From an uncultured SAR116 cluster alpha proteobacterium (lineage in GTDB: Bacteria > Pseudomonadota > Alphaproteobacteria > Puniceispirillales > GCA-002684695), in contig CABYVI010000006.1 in assembly GCA_902522415.1 (NCBI GenBank), positions 1-57,181 of the forward strand: a DNA stretch of 57,181 nucleotides, in the 5' to 3' direction. Position 1 is the first letter of the stretch. Every line of letters starts with the position of its first letter. A program made the translations under genes and the position numbers. Shown here piece after piece: positions 1 through 8,995 of this stretch. The notes under the pieces are model-generated. The model searched no databases. It was not told where the DNA came from and saw nothing but the letters and a program-made list of their open reading frames with translations.

Positions 1-1463
1 ATTAAATAATAAATTTTTTCGCCAAATTTCAGATATAAAGTTTCTTTAAATTTCTCAGGTATTTTCAATTCTATAAAACCAGAACTGCCGAAATTAAGGC
101 TTTCAATTTCCTTCCCATTTGGGGCAATTAAACTCGAAATGCCACTATTTGAAACTCGCACCATAGGTATGCCGGTTTCAATAGCTCTTTGCTTAGCAAG
201 CCAAAAATGTTGTTCTGGTCCTAAAGTTTTCCCAAACCATACATCATTTGTGATGTTTATAATCAAATCATATGATTTATCTTTATTTGCCTTAAAAGGA
301 AATATCGCTTCGTAGCAAATCATTGGAAACAAATTTAAATTGTTAAAGGTAAAAAATTGATTGCTTTGTCTCCCTTTAGAAAACTCTTTATCAGTTGCAA
401 TAACATTAAAAAAACTAAAAAATGCTCTAAACGGATTGTATTCACCAAAAGGCACTAACCTTTTTTTATCATAGTTTCCTGAAATTTTACCATTTTGATC
501 TATCGCTATCATCGAATTATAATAATAACCTCTATTATTTATTACTTCTTTTCTGGGTATTCCAGTAATCAAAATTCCTGAATTTTTATTAAGAATTGCA
601 TCCACAATATGAGAAATGTCTTGCTGTATATTCTCAATAAAGTTAACAATTGCGGTTTCAGGCCAAATGATTAAATGGTTTTCATTTGACTCATTTTTTG
701 ACAAATCTATCAGTTTATCTTGATTAATAAGATACTTAGACTTATCCCATTTTTCAGAATGAGAAAAATTGGGCTGAACTATTCTAATATTCTGTTCGGT
801 AAAACGTATTTTATTATTATTAAATATATATGTACTAGTTAATAAAACCATTGCACAAACAATTGTTACTATTAAAAAAAATATTTTTTTATTATGATAA
901 AGCGAAATTGGTATTGTTAATAAGAATACTGTTAAAATATTTTGGCCATATGGACCTAAAAATGAAATGGTTTGCGCAAATTCAAGAGGTGAACTTAGAG
1001 AAAATCCAATCATATTCCAGGGAAAACCAGATAAAATATTCCCTCGGAACCACTCAAATAATGGAAAAAATATTGAGAGCAGAAATAGCCTTTCAGTAAT
1101 GTTTTTACCTATTAAGTTAGTAAAAAAAAAAGCTAACCCCCAAAAAATTGATAAAAGAACTGGTAGACCAAAAAAAATAAATGGAATCATCCAGAAAAAC
1201 TCTTTTCCACCAATTAAAATAGCATTACTTATCCAATACAGAGAAACTAAAAACCAACCAAAAGCTGAAAAGAAACCAATTAGAAATGAATCTTTGAGAT
1301 CATCAGAATTCAAAAGATAGTGTATTGATATTGAAATTAAAAAAACACATGGAAAGATACTGAAGGGCGGTAGAGAAAAAGTTGCAAGAAATCCAATTAA
1401 AAATAGAAAAGAATATTTAATAAAATTTGAATTGTTTTTAAATTTATTTATTTTAAATTTCAT
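1..1463 (-). CDS. lnt: Apolipoprotein N-acyltransferase, 3' end cut by window edge
   Basis: Inner-membrane enzyme that transfers a third acyl chain to the N-terminal cysteine of lipoproteins, the last maturation step. Translating the minus strand from the ATG at 1463 gives about 487 codons open to the window edge, so only the extreme C-terminus is missing. The first ~190 residues are hydrophobic membrane segments, followed by a nitrilase-like domain. The catalytic triad is visible: Glu in a WPE motif near residue 267, Lys in DKKRLVPFGE near 332, and Cys in ICYEAIF near 381, close to the E. coli positions 267/335/387. It is the last gene of the tsaB-rimI-miaB-ybeZ-ybeY-corC-lnt run, 24 bases after corC. 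Substrates in this window would include the LppC-type, BON, LptE, DUF3576 and 20493 lipoproteins. Confidence 0.95.
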   Translation of the reverse strand, partial: MKFKINKFKNNSNFIKYSFLFLIGFLATFSLPPFSIFPCVFLISISIHYLLNSDDLKDSFLIGFFSAFGWFLVSLYWISNAILIGGKEFFWMIPFIFFGLPVLLSIFWGLAFFFTNLIGKNITERLFLLSIFFPLFEWFRGNILSGFPWNMIGFSLSSPLEFAQTISFLGPYGQNILTVFLLTIPISLYHNKKIFFLIVTIVCAMVLLTSTYIFNNNKIRFTEQNIRIVQPNFSHSEKWDKSKYLINQDKLIDLSKNESNENHLIIWPETAIVNFIENIQQDISHIVDAILNKNSGILITGIPRKEVINNRGYYYNSMIAIDQNGKISGNYDKKRLVPFGEYNPFRAFFSFFNVIATDKEFSKGRQSNQFFTFNNLNLFPMICYEAIFPFKANKDKSYDLIINITNDVWFGKTLGPEQHFWLAKQRAIETGIPMVRVSNSGISSLIAPNGKEIESLNFGSSGFIELKIPEKFKETLYLKFGEKIYYL

Positions 1464-1487
1464 TGTTTTATAGAATTATAGTAACAA

Positions 1488-2315
1488 TTAACTTTTTGAA
1501 CTAACACCTCTAATTTTTACTTTTCTTACTCTTCGAGCATCACCTTCTAAAATTTGAAATTCTATTCCTATAGGGTGTCGAATACACTCTCCTCTTCCGG
1601 GAACTCTTCCAGCTATTGAACAAATCAATCCCCCTAAAGTATCAATTTCAAAATCAGATTCATCAGTAGTTAGTTTGCCGGTTATTTTTTCTAGTTCTTC
1701 CATTTCAAGTCTTGCATCAGCTAATAATATTCCTTTTCCTGAATTAATAACTAAAGGAGCATCAGGGTCATCATGTTCATCCTCAATTTCACCGACAATT
1801 TCTTCTACAAGGTCTTCAATTGTGAGAAGACCGTCAACACCACCAAACTCGTCTAAAACAAGAGCAAGATGTAATCTTTTTAACCTCATTTCTTGTAGCA
1901 AATCTAACAACCTTAAAGAAGGTGATGAAAAAATAGCTGGTCTCAAAAGACTTTTTACATCAATTTGCTCATTTTCTGAAATTTTTGATGTAATGTCTTT
2001 TATATGAATTACACCAAGAACTCTATCTAATGCACCTTTAAAAACTGGAAGTCTGCTATGCCCAGCCGTTGTCATCTTTTTTATAATGTTTTCAGATTTT
2101 TCTTCAATGTCTACCGCAATAATGTCCGCTCTAGGAACCATTATATCAGATGCTGTTATTGCCCTTAAACCAAGAATGTTTTTCAAAAGAATTTTCTCAT
2201 GTGCGTCAAATGCCTGCTCTTTTGGACCTTCTTCACTGATAATATCTTGTATTTCTTCTCTTGGATTGGTTTGCGATTTACTAAACCCAAAACTTTTTAA
2301 AATCGATTTTACCAT
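1488..2315 (-). CDS. corC: CorC/HlyC-type CBS-domain protein
   Basis: A 275-residue cytosolic protein with a short N-terminal segment, two CBS domains beginning at the hallmark LRAITASDIMVPRADI region (about residues 50-180), and a C-terminal CorC_HlyC transporter-associated domain (about 195-275). It has no DUF21 membrane domain, so it is the short CorC form rather than a full-length CNNM-type transporter. The family is linked to Mg2+/Co2+ resistance and efflux, but the exact role of the short form is unsettled. The ATG shares its first base with the ybeY stop codon (TAATG), indicating translational coupling. Its place between ybeY and lnt is highly conserved in Proteobacteria. Confidence 0.92.
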   Translation of the reverse strand: MVKSILKSFGFSKSQTNPREEIQDIISEEGPKEQAFDAHEKILLKNILGLRAITASDIMVPRADIIAVDIEEKSENIIKKMTTAGHSRLPVFKGALDRVLGVIHIKDITSKISENEQIDVKSLLRPAIFSSPSLRLLDLLQEMRLKRLHLALVLDEFGGVDGLLTIEDLVEEIVGEIEDEHDDPDAPLVINSGKGILLADARLEMEELEKITGKLTTDESDFEIDTLGGLICSIAGRVPGRGECIRHPIGIEFQILEGDARRVRKVKIRGVSSKS

Positions 2316-2830
2316 TAACGGTCCTCTGCATTTGTTAAATATGGATTTTGAATGTTTATTAAAGACAGAAGTTTTATTTCTGTATTTTCCATCTCTATTT
2401 CTTCTTTTTGTTTTTTATGATCATAACCTAATAAGTGGAGTATTCCATGAAGACATAAATGTAGAAAATGGTCCCTAAATTTTATTTTTCTTTGTATAGA
2501 TTCCTTTTTTATAGTTTCATATGACAAAACTATATCTCCAATGAATACATGTTTACCTTCTTTTATAAATGATTTTACTGGAAATGATAGAACGTTGGTA
2601 TTTTGATTTTTCTTTCTCCACCTGTAATTCAATATTTTTATATTTTTATCATCAGTTAATAATATTGATACCAACGCATTTTTTTTAAATGTTTTCTCAA
2701 TTACTTTTGAAAAAAATTTCATGGAAAAGCTATCAAAATATGAATTGCAGTTTTCCCATAATTTGGGATTACTTACCTCAATTTCAAACTTTATTAATTT
2801 TGTTTCAGATGAAAAATTAAAGTTTTTCAT
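2315..2830 (-). CDS. ybeY: Endoribonuclease YbeY (rRNA maturation)
   Basis: Zn-dependent single-strand endoribonuclease needed for 16S rRNA 3'-end maturation and ribosome quality control. The signature is HGILHLLGYDHKK near the C-terminus, carrying the three zinc-binding histidines (HGxxHxxGYDH). The ATG at 2830 gives 171 residues; a TTG at 2854 would add eight residues and extend the overlap with ybeZ to 38 bases. I prefer the ATG, which has AAGG just upstream and a 14-base overlap with the ybeZ end. The N-terminal half is lysine/asparagine-rich and diverged, as in other AT-rich genomes. Confidence 0.92.
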   Translation of the reverse strand: MKNFNFSSETKLIKFEIEVSNPKLWENCNSYFDSFSMKFFSKVIEKTFKKNALVSILLTDDKNIKILNYRWRKKNQNTNVLSFPVKSFIKEGKHVFIGDIVLSYETIKKESIQRKIKFRDHFLHLCLHGILHLLGYDHKKQKEEIEMENTEIKLLSLINIQNPYLTNAEDR

Positions 2831-3806
2831 ATGCCTTGATAATTTTAGAAACAACAGAATGTCTTACAATATCGACTGAGTCTAATTTCAAAATATCTAT
2901 TCCTTTTATACCATTAAGGATTTTTACTGCTTCGGTCAGACCTGATTTTTGTCCCTTGGGTAAATCAACTTGAGTAAGATCTCCTGTTACAACCATTCTT
3001 GAACCTTCACCCAACCTAGTTAGAACCATCTTCATCTGTATTGGTGATGTATTTTGTGCTTCGTCAATAATTATATATGAATTTTTTAATGTTCTTCCTC
3101 TCATAAAAGCAAGAGGTGCGATCTCTATTTCACCAGATAAAAGTTTTTTTTCAACTTTTTCTGCGGGCATCATATCATGTAAAGCATCATATATTGGTCT
3201 TAAATACGGATCAACTTTATCTTTTATATCCCCAGGTAGAAATCCAATTTTTTCACCTGCCTCAACAGCTGGACGAGAAAGAACAACTTTTTCTACTTTT
3301 CTGTTTTTAAGGTAATTTATTGCATTTGCAACAGCTAGATAAGTTTTACCTGATCCTGCCGGGCCAATACTAAAAACAACGTCATTGTTATATAAAGACG
3401 ATAAATACGATTTATGACCATCGGTCTTTGGAACTATTGTTTTTTTCCAAGTAATAATTCTATTGTTCTCTAAAGCACTAATCTCTTTACTGGCACCAAT
3501 TGATTTGTTCATTACACTATTAATATCAAAATTTATAGAAAATTCATCGAACTCTATCTTATTTTTTTTATAATCTTTCAACTTTAAATATGAATTTTCA
3601 ATAATTTTTTTTGCTAGAATACAATCTTTTTGATGCCCATATAAATTAATTAGGCTTCCATTACTATCAAGTTCAACATCAATAATTTCTTCAATTATAC
3701 GAAGGTTTTTATTATTAACTCCAATTAGTTGAGGGACTAGAGAGGTGTCATCAAAATTAATATTTATACTTTTTTTATTATTTTCTTGATTAAATTTTTT
3801 TTGCAA
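2817..3806 (-). CDS. ybeZ: PhoH-like ATPase YbeZ
   Basis: PhoH-family P-loop ATPase, proposed to act with YbeY in rRNA processing. The 329 residues contain an N-terminal KH-like region (about 25-90), then the ATPase domain with Walker A GPAGSGKT near residue 148 and Walker B IIIDEAQN near 248. The sensor-like MVVTGDLTQVDLP stretch near 273 is typical. The start is a TTG at 3806 with a good AGAGGA ribosome binding site eight bases upstream. It overlaps ybeY downstream and follows miaB by 13 bases, so it sits inside one operon. Confidence 0.93.
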   Translation of the reverse strand: MQKKFNQENNKKSININFDDTSLVPQLIGVNNKNLRIIEEIIDVELDSNGSLINLYGHQKDCILAKKIIENSYLKLKDYKKNKIEFDEFSINFDINSVMNKSIGASKEISALENNRIITWKKTIVPKTDGHKSYLSSLYNNDVVFSIGPAGSGKTYLAVANAINYLKNRKVEKVVLSRPAVEAGEKIGFLPGDIKDKVDPYLRPIYDALHDMMPAEKVEKKLLSGEIEIAPLAFMRGRTLKNSYIIIDEAQNTSPIQMKMVLTRLGEGSRMVVTGDLTQVDLPKGQKSGLTEAVKILNGIKGIDILKLDSVDIVRHSVVSKIIKAYEKL

Positions 3807-3819
3807 AAATATTATCCTC

Positions 3820-5130
3820 TTATAAGGCCTTTAAGCTGTTTGGGCCTGCATGAGTAACTTTTATTTTCTTAATATCGCCTATGGATCCAACATTATCATT
3901 CATATATACAGACTGCATATACTCACTTCGTCCCATAATCTGATTTTCCCTGCCACCTGTTTTTTCAATTAGTACGTCAAGTTCATTTCCTAGAAATTTT
4001 AAATTAAATTTATATTGTTGTGAAAATAAAACCTTTTGTAGTTTAGATAGTCTATCTTTTTTTGTGCTTTCTGGTACCTGTGTATCTATTACAGAAGCAG
4101 GTGTTCCTGGTCTAATACTATATTTAAAAGAGTAAGATTGGGCATATTGAACATTTTCTATTAAATCAATTGTATCTTCAAAATCTTTATCAGTTTCACC
4201 AGGGAAACCAACAATAAAGTCACCTGAAAGAGCTATATTTGGATTGATTTTTCTAATCCTATCTACGATTTGGATATATTCTTTTGCAGTATGTCTTCTA
4301 TTCATTGCATTAAGTATTTTATCTGATCCAGACTGAACGGGTAGATGTAAATATGGCATAAGTTTTGAAATGTTTTTATGTGCATATATTAATTCTTCGT
4401 CCATGTCTAATGGATGTGAAGTTGTATATCTAATCCTTTTAATTTTTTTTATATTGGATATCTCACTAATTAAATGAGCGAGACCTCTTTCATTTCCTAG
4501 TGTGTCTATACCATGCCATGAATTAACATTTTGGCCTAAAAGTGTTACCTCACAAACACCTTGATCTGTTAAACTGTATATTTCATCTTTTATTTCTGAT
4601 ATTGATCTAGAAAATTCAGCTCCTCGTGTATACGGCACAACACAAAAAGTACAGAACTTATCACAACCTTCTTGAATTGAAACAAATGAAGTTGGACCTT
4701 TATATTCTTTACCATATTCAAGATTATCAAATTTTTCGTTGGGTTGAAATTCTAAAATAGGCGATACTTTTTTACCTAAAGACAACTCTCTAAGTGTCTC
4801 TGGTATTCTATGATATGATTGAGGACCAGTGATAAAGTCAACATACGGCGCTCTACTTTTAATTTGATCTCCTTCGGCTTGGGCAACACAACCGGTTACA
4901 GCAAGTTTTATATCTTTTTTATCTTTTAATTTTTTAATGCGTCCTAAGTCAGAAAAAAGCTTTTCAGAAGCTTTTTCCCTAATATGACAAGTATTAATAA
5001 TGATTAGATCAGCGTCATCTTGAACATCTGTTCTTTCGTAGCCATGATTTACGAGCAAATCAAACATTTTCTCTGAGTCATAAAAATTCATTTGGCAACC
5101 GAAGGTTTTTATATATAGCTTTTTAGTCAA
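3820..5130 (-). CDS. miaB: tRNA-2-methylthio-N6-dimethylallyladenosine synthase MiaB
   Basis: Radical-SAM methylthiotransferase that adds a methylthio group to i6A37 of tRNAs. Three N-terminal cluster cysteines are visible (TFGCQMN, NTCHIREKA, TGCVAQ), then the radical-SAM CxxxCxxC in GCDKFCTFCVVP near residue 155, and a C-terminal TRAM domain (about 370-436). Length (436) is normal. The start must be the TTG at 5130, because the next ATG (residue 14) lies after the first cluster cysteine at residue 11 and would remove it. The usual alphaproteobacterial neighbour fur is absent between rimI and miaB. Confidence 0.96.
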   Translation of the reverse strand: MTKKLYIKTFGCQMNFYDSEKMFDLLVNHGYERTDVQDDADLIIINTCHIREKASEKLFSDLGRIKKLKDKKDIKLAVTGCVAQAEGDQIKSRAPYVDFITGPQSYHRIPETLRELSLGKKVSPILEFQPNEKFDNLEYGKEYKGPTSFVSIQEGCDKFCTFCVVPYTRGAEFSRSISEIKDEIYSLTDQGVCEVTLLGQNVNSWHGIDTLGNERGLAHLISEISNIKKIKRIRYTTSHPLDMDEELIYAHKNISKLMPYLHLPVQSGSDKILNAMNRRHTAKEYIQIVDRIRKINPNIALSGDFIVGFPGETDKDFEDTIDLIENVQYAQSYSFKYSIRPGTPASVIDTQVPESTKKDRLSKLQKVLFSQQYKFNLKFLGNELDVLIEKTGGRENQIMGRSEYMQSVYMNDNVGSIGDIKKIKVTHAGPNSLKAL

Positions 5131-5157
5131 AATATTAGCTCAATTTGAAAAGGTGTT

Positions 5158-5598
5158 TTAAATTTTTGTTTTAAATAAGTAAGCATCTATTCTACCACTT
5201 TTTTCTTTGTAATAATCTTTTCTATATCCAACATTTTCAAAGCCAAATCTATAATAAAATTTTTGAGCTATAATATTTTTTTTAGAAACTTCTAAAAATA
5301 CATTTTTTACACCATTATTTCTTAAATTTGAAATAAAAGCTTTGAACAATAAAGTTCCAAAATTCTGTTTTCTAAACTTTTCTTTGATAACAAATGATAT
5401 TATATCTGCTTGATCTGCAGCTCTATGCGCATAAATATGTCCTATATATTCTTCTAACTTAATTGATAATCCCTCTACTTTTGATATAAAATCTTTGTTT
5501 ACTTTACGGAAATTTGTCAGATTATTAAATGTCTCTTTTTCTAAAATATTTATATTATTAATTGGCGTTTTTCTAATGTCACAAAAGCTTAAAATCAA
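5158..5598 (-). CDS. rimI: RimI-like GNAT N-acetyltransferase
   Basis: A 146-residue GNAT-fold acetyltransferase, probably the RimI type that acetylates the N-terminus of ribosomal protein S18. The acetyl-CoA-binding region FVIKEKFRKQNFGTLL (about residues 88-103) resembles the R/QxxGxG/A signature, and NIIAQKFYYRFGFENVGYRKDYY near the C-terminus is the conserved GNAT motif B. The TTG start overlaps the tsaB TGA stop as TTGA, showing translational coupling. tsaB-rimI pairing is widespread and supports the assignment. The N-terminal third is diverged, so the exact substrate is inferred from context. Confidence 0.82.
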   Translation of the reverse strand: MILSFCDIRKTPINNINILEKETFNNLTNFRKVNKDFISKVEGLSIKLEEYIGHIYAHRAADQADIISFVIKEKFRKQNFGTLLFKAFISNLRNNGVKNVFLEVSKKNIIAQKFYYRFGFENVGYRKDYYKEKSGRIDAYLFKTKI

Positions 5599-6296
5599 AT
5601 CTTATTTTTCCTTTCATTTGTAAATGGTGCAGAGATATAAATAGGGTTCTCATTAAATTTATTATTATTTTTTTTTATTTCTAAAGCAATATTAACTAGT
5701 GCTGTTAACCCAATTTCTTTATAACCATATGTTTGGGCTTCTTCATAAACCTTAAATCCATTATTTATAAGAAGATTACTAACTTGACTTGATAAATCCC
5801 CTAAAACAGTAATAATAGAATGAGTTTTTATGTCTTTCATATTCTTAATTTCATCAACTGAAAAAATCTCTATCTTATTATCAAAACTTTTATTTTTAAA
5901 ATTTTGAAAGCTTACAAATGCAGATTTTCTAAATGTATCACAAGCTATCAATAAGCTAGTGTTTTTTTTATTCAGACTTTTACCAACTTCAAATAGTTTT
6001 TGAAATCCGTTAACACCTATAATTGGTGCTTTTAATCCTAAGGATAGTCCTTTAGCAAAAGCTAGAGATGTTCTTATTTTGGTAAATGATCCAGGACCAA
6101 GTGAAACTGCAATAAAATCTAAATATTCTATTTGATTTGTATGGATTATTTGGCTAACTAATTTATCTATAGATTTATTATTGTTTTCGCTTAAAAAATT
6201 AAAGTTACTGTTTTTTAATACAGGTTTTTTATTAATTATTTCAAAGATGCCAACAGATGAAAAATGGCCAGTAGAATCAATAGCTAAAAAGTTCAA
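5595..6296 (-). CDS. tsaB: tRNA threonylcarbamoyladenosine biosynthesis protein TsaB
   Basis: TsaB (YeaZ) is the inactive ASKHA-fold partner of TsaD in forming t6A37 on ANN-decoding tRNAs. The N-terminus NFLAIDSTGHFSSVGIF matches the family's phosphate-1-like motif, and VSLGPGSFTKIRTSLAFAKGL (about residues 65-85) is the dimerisation signature. Length 233 is typical. Initiation is at TTG (6296), since the fold starts immediately there and no upstream ATG exists. It is the first gene of the leftward operon; the 80-base gap to the divergent deacetylase gene must hold both promoters. Confidence 0.92.
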   Translation of the reverse strand: MNFLAIDSTGHFSSVGIFEIINKKPVLKNSNFNFLSENNNKSIDKLVSQIIHTNQIEYLDFIAVSLGPGSFTKIRTSLAFAKGLSLGLKAPIIGVNGFQKLFEVGKSLNKKNTSLLIACDTFRKSAFVSFQNFKNKSFDNKIEIFSVDEIKNMKDIKTHSIITVLGDLSSQVSNLLINNGFKVYEEAQTYGYKEIGLTALVNIALEIKKNNNKFNENPIYISAPFTNERKNKI

Positions 6297-6376
6297 TGGT
6301 TTTCTCGCTTCTTCTTGAAAAGTTTTTAAATTAAATTTAAAAGTATAAAGTAATATAATAATTATAAATTCTCAAC

Positions 6377-7390
6377 ATGAAGCGTAATATCATTTTTTTA
6401 AACTTTTTTTTTACTTTTGTTATAAATATTTTTTTCTACGGTTACACATTTGCTCAAGATTCTGTTTCAATAATAATGTATCATCGTTTTGGAGAGCCAA
6501 ACTATCCATCAACTAATATTCAGATGGATAGATTTGAAAGCCATATTATTGAATTAAAAAATCCAAAATATAATATTATGAAATTATCAAAAATAATTGA
6601 AGAATTGAAAGCTGGTAATGAACTTCCTGAATTTACTGTAGCATTAACTATAGATGACGCTTTTATGTCAGTTTATAATAATGCCTGGCCAATACTTGCA
6701 GATAATAAAATCCCTTTCACTATTTTTGTTGCAACTGATCCAATTGATCAAGGCTTAAATGGATATATGAGCTGGGATCAAATTAGAGAACTTAAGAATA
6801 ATGGTGTTGAAATTGGAAGCCAGACAAAATCACATCCTCATTTGCATCGTTTGGCCGAAGAAAATATAAGAGATGAAATTAATTATTCTAATACAAGATT
6901 TATTGATGAGTTAGGCGAAAAACCAAATCTTTTTGCTTATCCATATGGTGAATATAATCTAATAGCAAAAAAAGTTGCCGAAGAAAATTTTATAGCAGCT
7001 TTTGGTCAGCAATCTGGATCAGCTCATCCTAGTTTAGGTTTTCATGAGCTCCCAAGGTTTGCAATGAATGAAGCATATGGCAGCTTAGATAGATTGATAG
7101 AGGCATCTAATACTCTTCCAATAGTGGTTAATGATATTCATCCTAAAAGCCCTGTTATCACTGAAAACCCTCCGCCTTATGGATTCACTTTAGGAAAAAA
7201 TTATTCCCAAATAAAACAATTACAATGTTTTATAAGTGGGATTGGTGAAGCAGAAGTTACAATTATTGGCCAAAGAGTGGAAGTAAGAACAGATAAAAAA
7301 TTTTACAGACCCAGGCATCGTATAAACTGTACAATGCCTGGCTCGAATGGAAGATGGCATTGGCTTGGACGCCAATTTCTATTAAACTAA
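6377..7390 (+). CDS. Secreted polysaccharide deacetylase (NodB domain)
   Basis: Carbohydrate esterase family 4 protein of 337 residues. A signal peptide (residues 1-26, ending near YTFAQ-D) directs export. The NodB domain spans about 30-240: metal-binding Asp pair in TIDDAF (D93, D94), H153-x3-H157 in SHPHLH, and the substrate-groove motif FAYPYGEYN near 193. Such enzymes remove acetyl groups from peptidoglycan or other glycans; the substrate here is unknown. The final ~90 residues form an extra domain with two cysteines (LQCFISG, INCTMPG) and an aromatic RWHWLGRQF end, possibly disulfide-linked. Its 3' end overlaps the convergent glucosaminidase by 9 bases, hinting at linked cell-wall roles. 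Confidence 0.87.
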   Translation: MKRNIIFLNFFFTFVINIFFYGYTFAQDSVSIIMYHRFGEPNYPSTNIQMDRFESHIIELKNPKYNIMKLSKIIEELKAGNELPEFTVALTIDDAFMSVYNNAWPILADNKIPFTIFVATDPIDQGLNGYMSWDQIRELKNNGVEIGSQTKSHPHLHRLAEENIRDEINYSNTRFIDELGEKPNLFAYPYGEYNLIAKKVAEENFIAAFGQQSGSAHPSLGFHELPRFAMNEAYGSLDRLIEASNTLPIVVNDIHPKSPVITENPPPYGFTLGKNYSQIKQLQCFISGIGEAEVTIIGQRVEVRTDKKFYRPRHRINCTMPGSNGRWHWLGRQFLLN

Positions 7391-8317
7391 ATCGTCAAGA
7401 TTATCTAGTTTATTTTTCTTAATAATGTTCCTAAGTAGCTTTATATACTCATCACGAGTCACTGCATAATTTCCCATCCAATTAGCCAGTTCATAACCAC
7501 TAATTAATTTTTTTTGATTACAGCTTCTATTTCTTTTAGCTCTCATAGATGAATAAGCTTTATGAGTATTTAGATTAATAAGATAAGAAAAAATTGAATC
7601 ATTCAGGTTATTAAACTTTCTAACAGCTGCCTTCTGATCAGATGCGAATTTAGGCTCAATACCCTTTGATTTATCCCAAGTCCATTGTCCAAAAAGTGCA
7701 TTACCTTCTAAAGCAAATCGTGAAGTCCCCCACCCACTTTCTGCTGCCGCCTGGGCTAAAACTAATGAAATAGGAACAGCATCAATTTTACGTAGCAGGT
7801 CTTTATCAATCATAATTTTTTCTATTTTGGAAAGATCTATAAAATATTTTTGGGCGATTTCTTGTTTTGTTTTAACATTATTACTTTTAATTGCTTGGCA
7901 AAGTTTTTTTCTATCATTTAGGATATTTATATTTGATTTCACGATTAGAGGTAAAATAGATGAAAGGAAAATTGCCTTTCTTCGAGATGTTGGTTCAATA
8001 CTTGAAAGATCTTTTGGCAAAGATAATAAACCGAAATTTGGTATATTTCCTATATCTGAGATTGTTTTGTAGTCTAGTTTTATTTGATCTAAGAAACTTT
8101 CAAGGTGTAACGATTTAGGAGAACTAAAAACAATTTCATCCTCATTAAAGAGTGTTGTTTGGTTATAAACATTGGTCTCTGGAAAAAGCATTTCTAGAAA
8201 CTCAAATTGTTCAAGTAGATTTGTTTTTGACAGAATAAGACCAGTTACTGGTCCTAGGAGCAAAACAATAAAGATTGTAATAATATCAATTCTAAAGTTA
8301 CTTTTATTTTTTTTCAA
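7382..8317 (-). CDS. Bax-like membrane-anchored N-acetylglucosaminidase
   Basis: A 311-residue protein with one N-terminal membrane segment (about residues 9-28) and a C-terminal glucosaminidase domain (PF01832 type). The active-site region is AQAAAESGWGTSRFALEGNALFGQWTW (described here as QAAAESGWG near residues 188-196), with the catalytic Glu near 192 and the NALFG loop that marks the Bax/FlgJ group. It probably cleaves glycan strands of peptidoglycan in the periplasm. The start is TTG (8317) with AAAGG upstream. It lies downstream of nfu on the same strand and runs into the deacetylase gene tail to tail. Confidence 0.86.
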   Translation of the reverse strand: MKKNKSNFRIDIITIFIVLLLGPVTGLILSKTNLLEQFEFLEMLFPETNVYNQTTLFNEDEIVFSSPKSLHLESFLDQIKLDYKTISDIGNIPNFGLLSLPKDLSSIEPTSRRKAIFLSSILPLIVKSNINILNDRKKLCQAIKSNNVKTKQEIAQKYFIDLSKIEKIMIDKDLLRKIDAVPISLVLAQAAAESGWGTSRFALEGNALFGQWTWDKSKGIEPKFASDQKAAVRKFNNLNDSIFSYLINLNTHKAYSSMRAKRNRSCNQKKLISGYELANWMGNYAVTRDEYIKLLRNIIKKNKLDNLDDLV

Positions 8318-8378
8318 AAATTAAGTTTACCTTTGAGCTAATTTATAAGAATAAATTCATGTATTAAAAAAGTTAACA

Positions 8379-8930
8379 TCACATACCACTAGCGCGAACC
8401 TCTTGAACCTCTGGTATATAATGCCTAAGCATATTCTCAATCCCCATTTTAAGAGTTGCAGTAGAACTAGGGCAACCGGAACAAGCGCCTTTCATCAACA
8501 AAGTAACAATTCCGTCTTCAAAACTTTCGAACTGAATATCACCTCCATCCATTGCTACTGCAGGTCGAACTCTAGTTTCTAAAAGCTTCTTTATTTGTTG
8601 AACGGTGTCGCTATCATTGGTTTCATCGCTTAAATCATTATTATTCACTAATAAGACTGATTCTCCACTAGCGTAGTGCTCCATAATTTTTCCTAAAATT
8701 GATGGCTTCAATGAAAACCACTCTTCATTTTCTTTCTTTGTAACTGAAATAAAGTCACTTCCAAGAAAAACTCCATCGATCCCTTCAATATCAAATAACC
8801 TGGAAGCTAAGGGAGAGTTTTGAGAAAGATCTTTACTTTTAAAATCTGCTGTACCCGATTTCATAACTTCTTTCCCTGGAAGAAATTTTATAGTAAGTGG
8901 ATTTGGTGTGTCTTCAGTTTGAATAAACAT
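8379..8930 (-). CDS. NFU-type Fe-S cluster scaffold/carrier protein
   Basis: A 183-residue protein with an N-terminal Nfu_N domain (MFIQTEDTPNPLTIKFLPG start, residues 1-90) and a C-terminal NifU-like domain (about 105-183) with the CxxC motif in GACSGCPSS. The CxxC at the dimer interface holds a [4Fe-4S] cluster passed to apoproteins. Possible clients in this window are MiaB and HemW. This two-domain architecture is the alphaproteobacterial/mitochondrial NFU1 type. It lies between trpS and bax on the same strand; the 65-base upstream gap may hold its promoter. Confidence 0.92.
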   Translation of the reverse strand: MFIQTEDTPNPLTIKFLPGKEVMKSGTADFKSKDLSQNSPLASRLFDIEGIDGVFLGSDFISVTKKENEEWFSLKPSILGKIMEHYASGESVLLVNNNDLSDETNDSDTVQQIKKLLETRVRPAVAMDGGDIQFESFEDGIVTLLMKGACSGCPSSTATLKMGIENMLRHYIPEVQEVRASGM

Positions 8931-8995
8931 AAATACTCCAATATAATTCTTATTATAATATGGGATAATTTGTTCTAAATTTCAAGTTTTGATAA

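Noticed and set aside
851..1320. Two plus-strand open frames over the left end
   Set aside because: They run antisense to lnt, whose minus-strand translation carries all three catalytic motifs at the expected positions; the plus-strand products resemble nothing.
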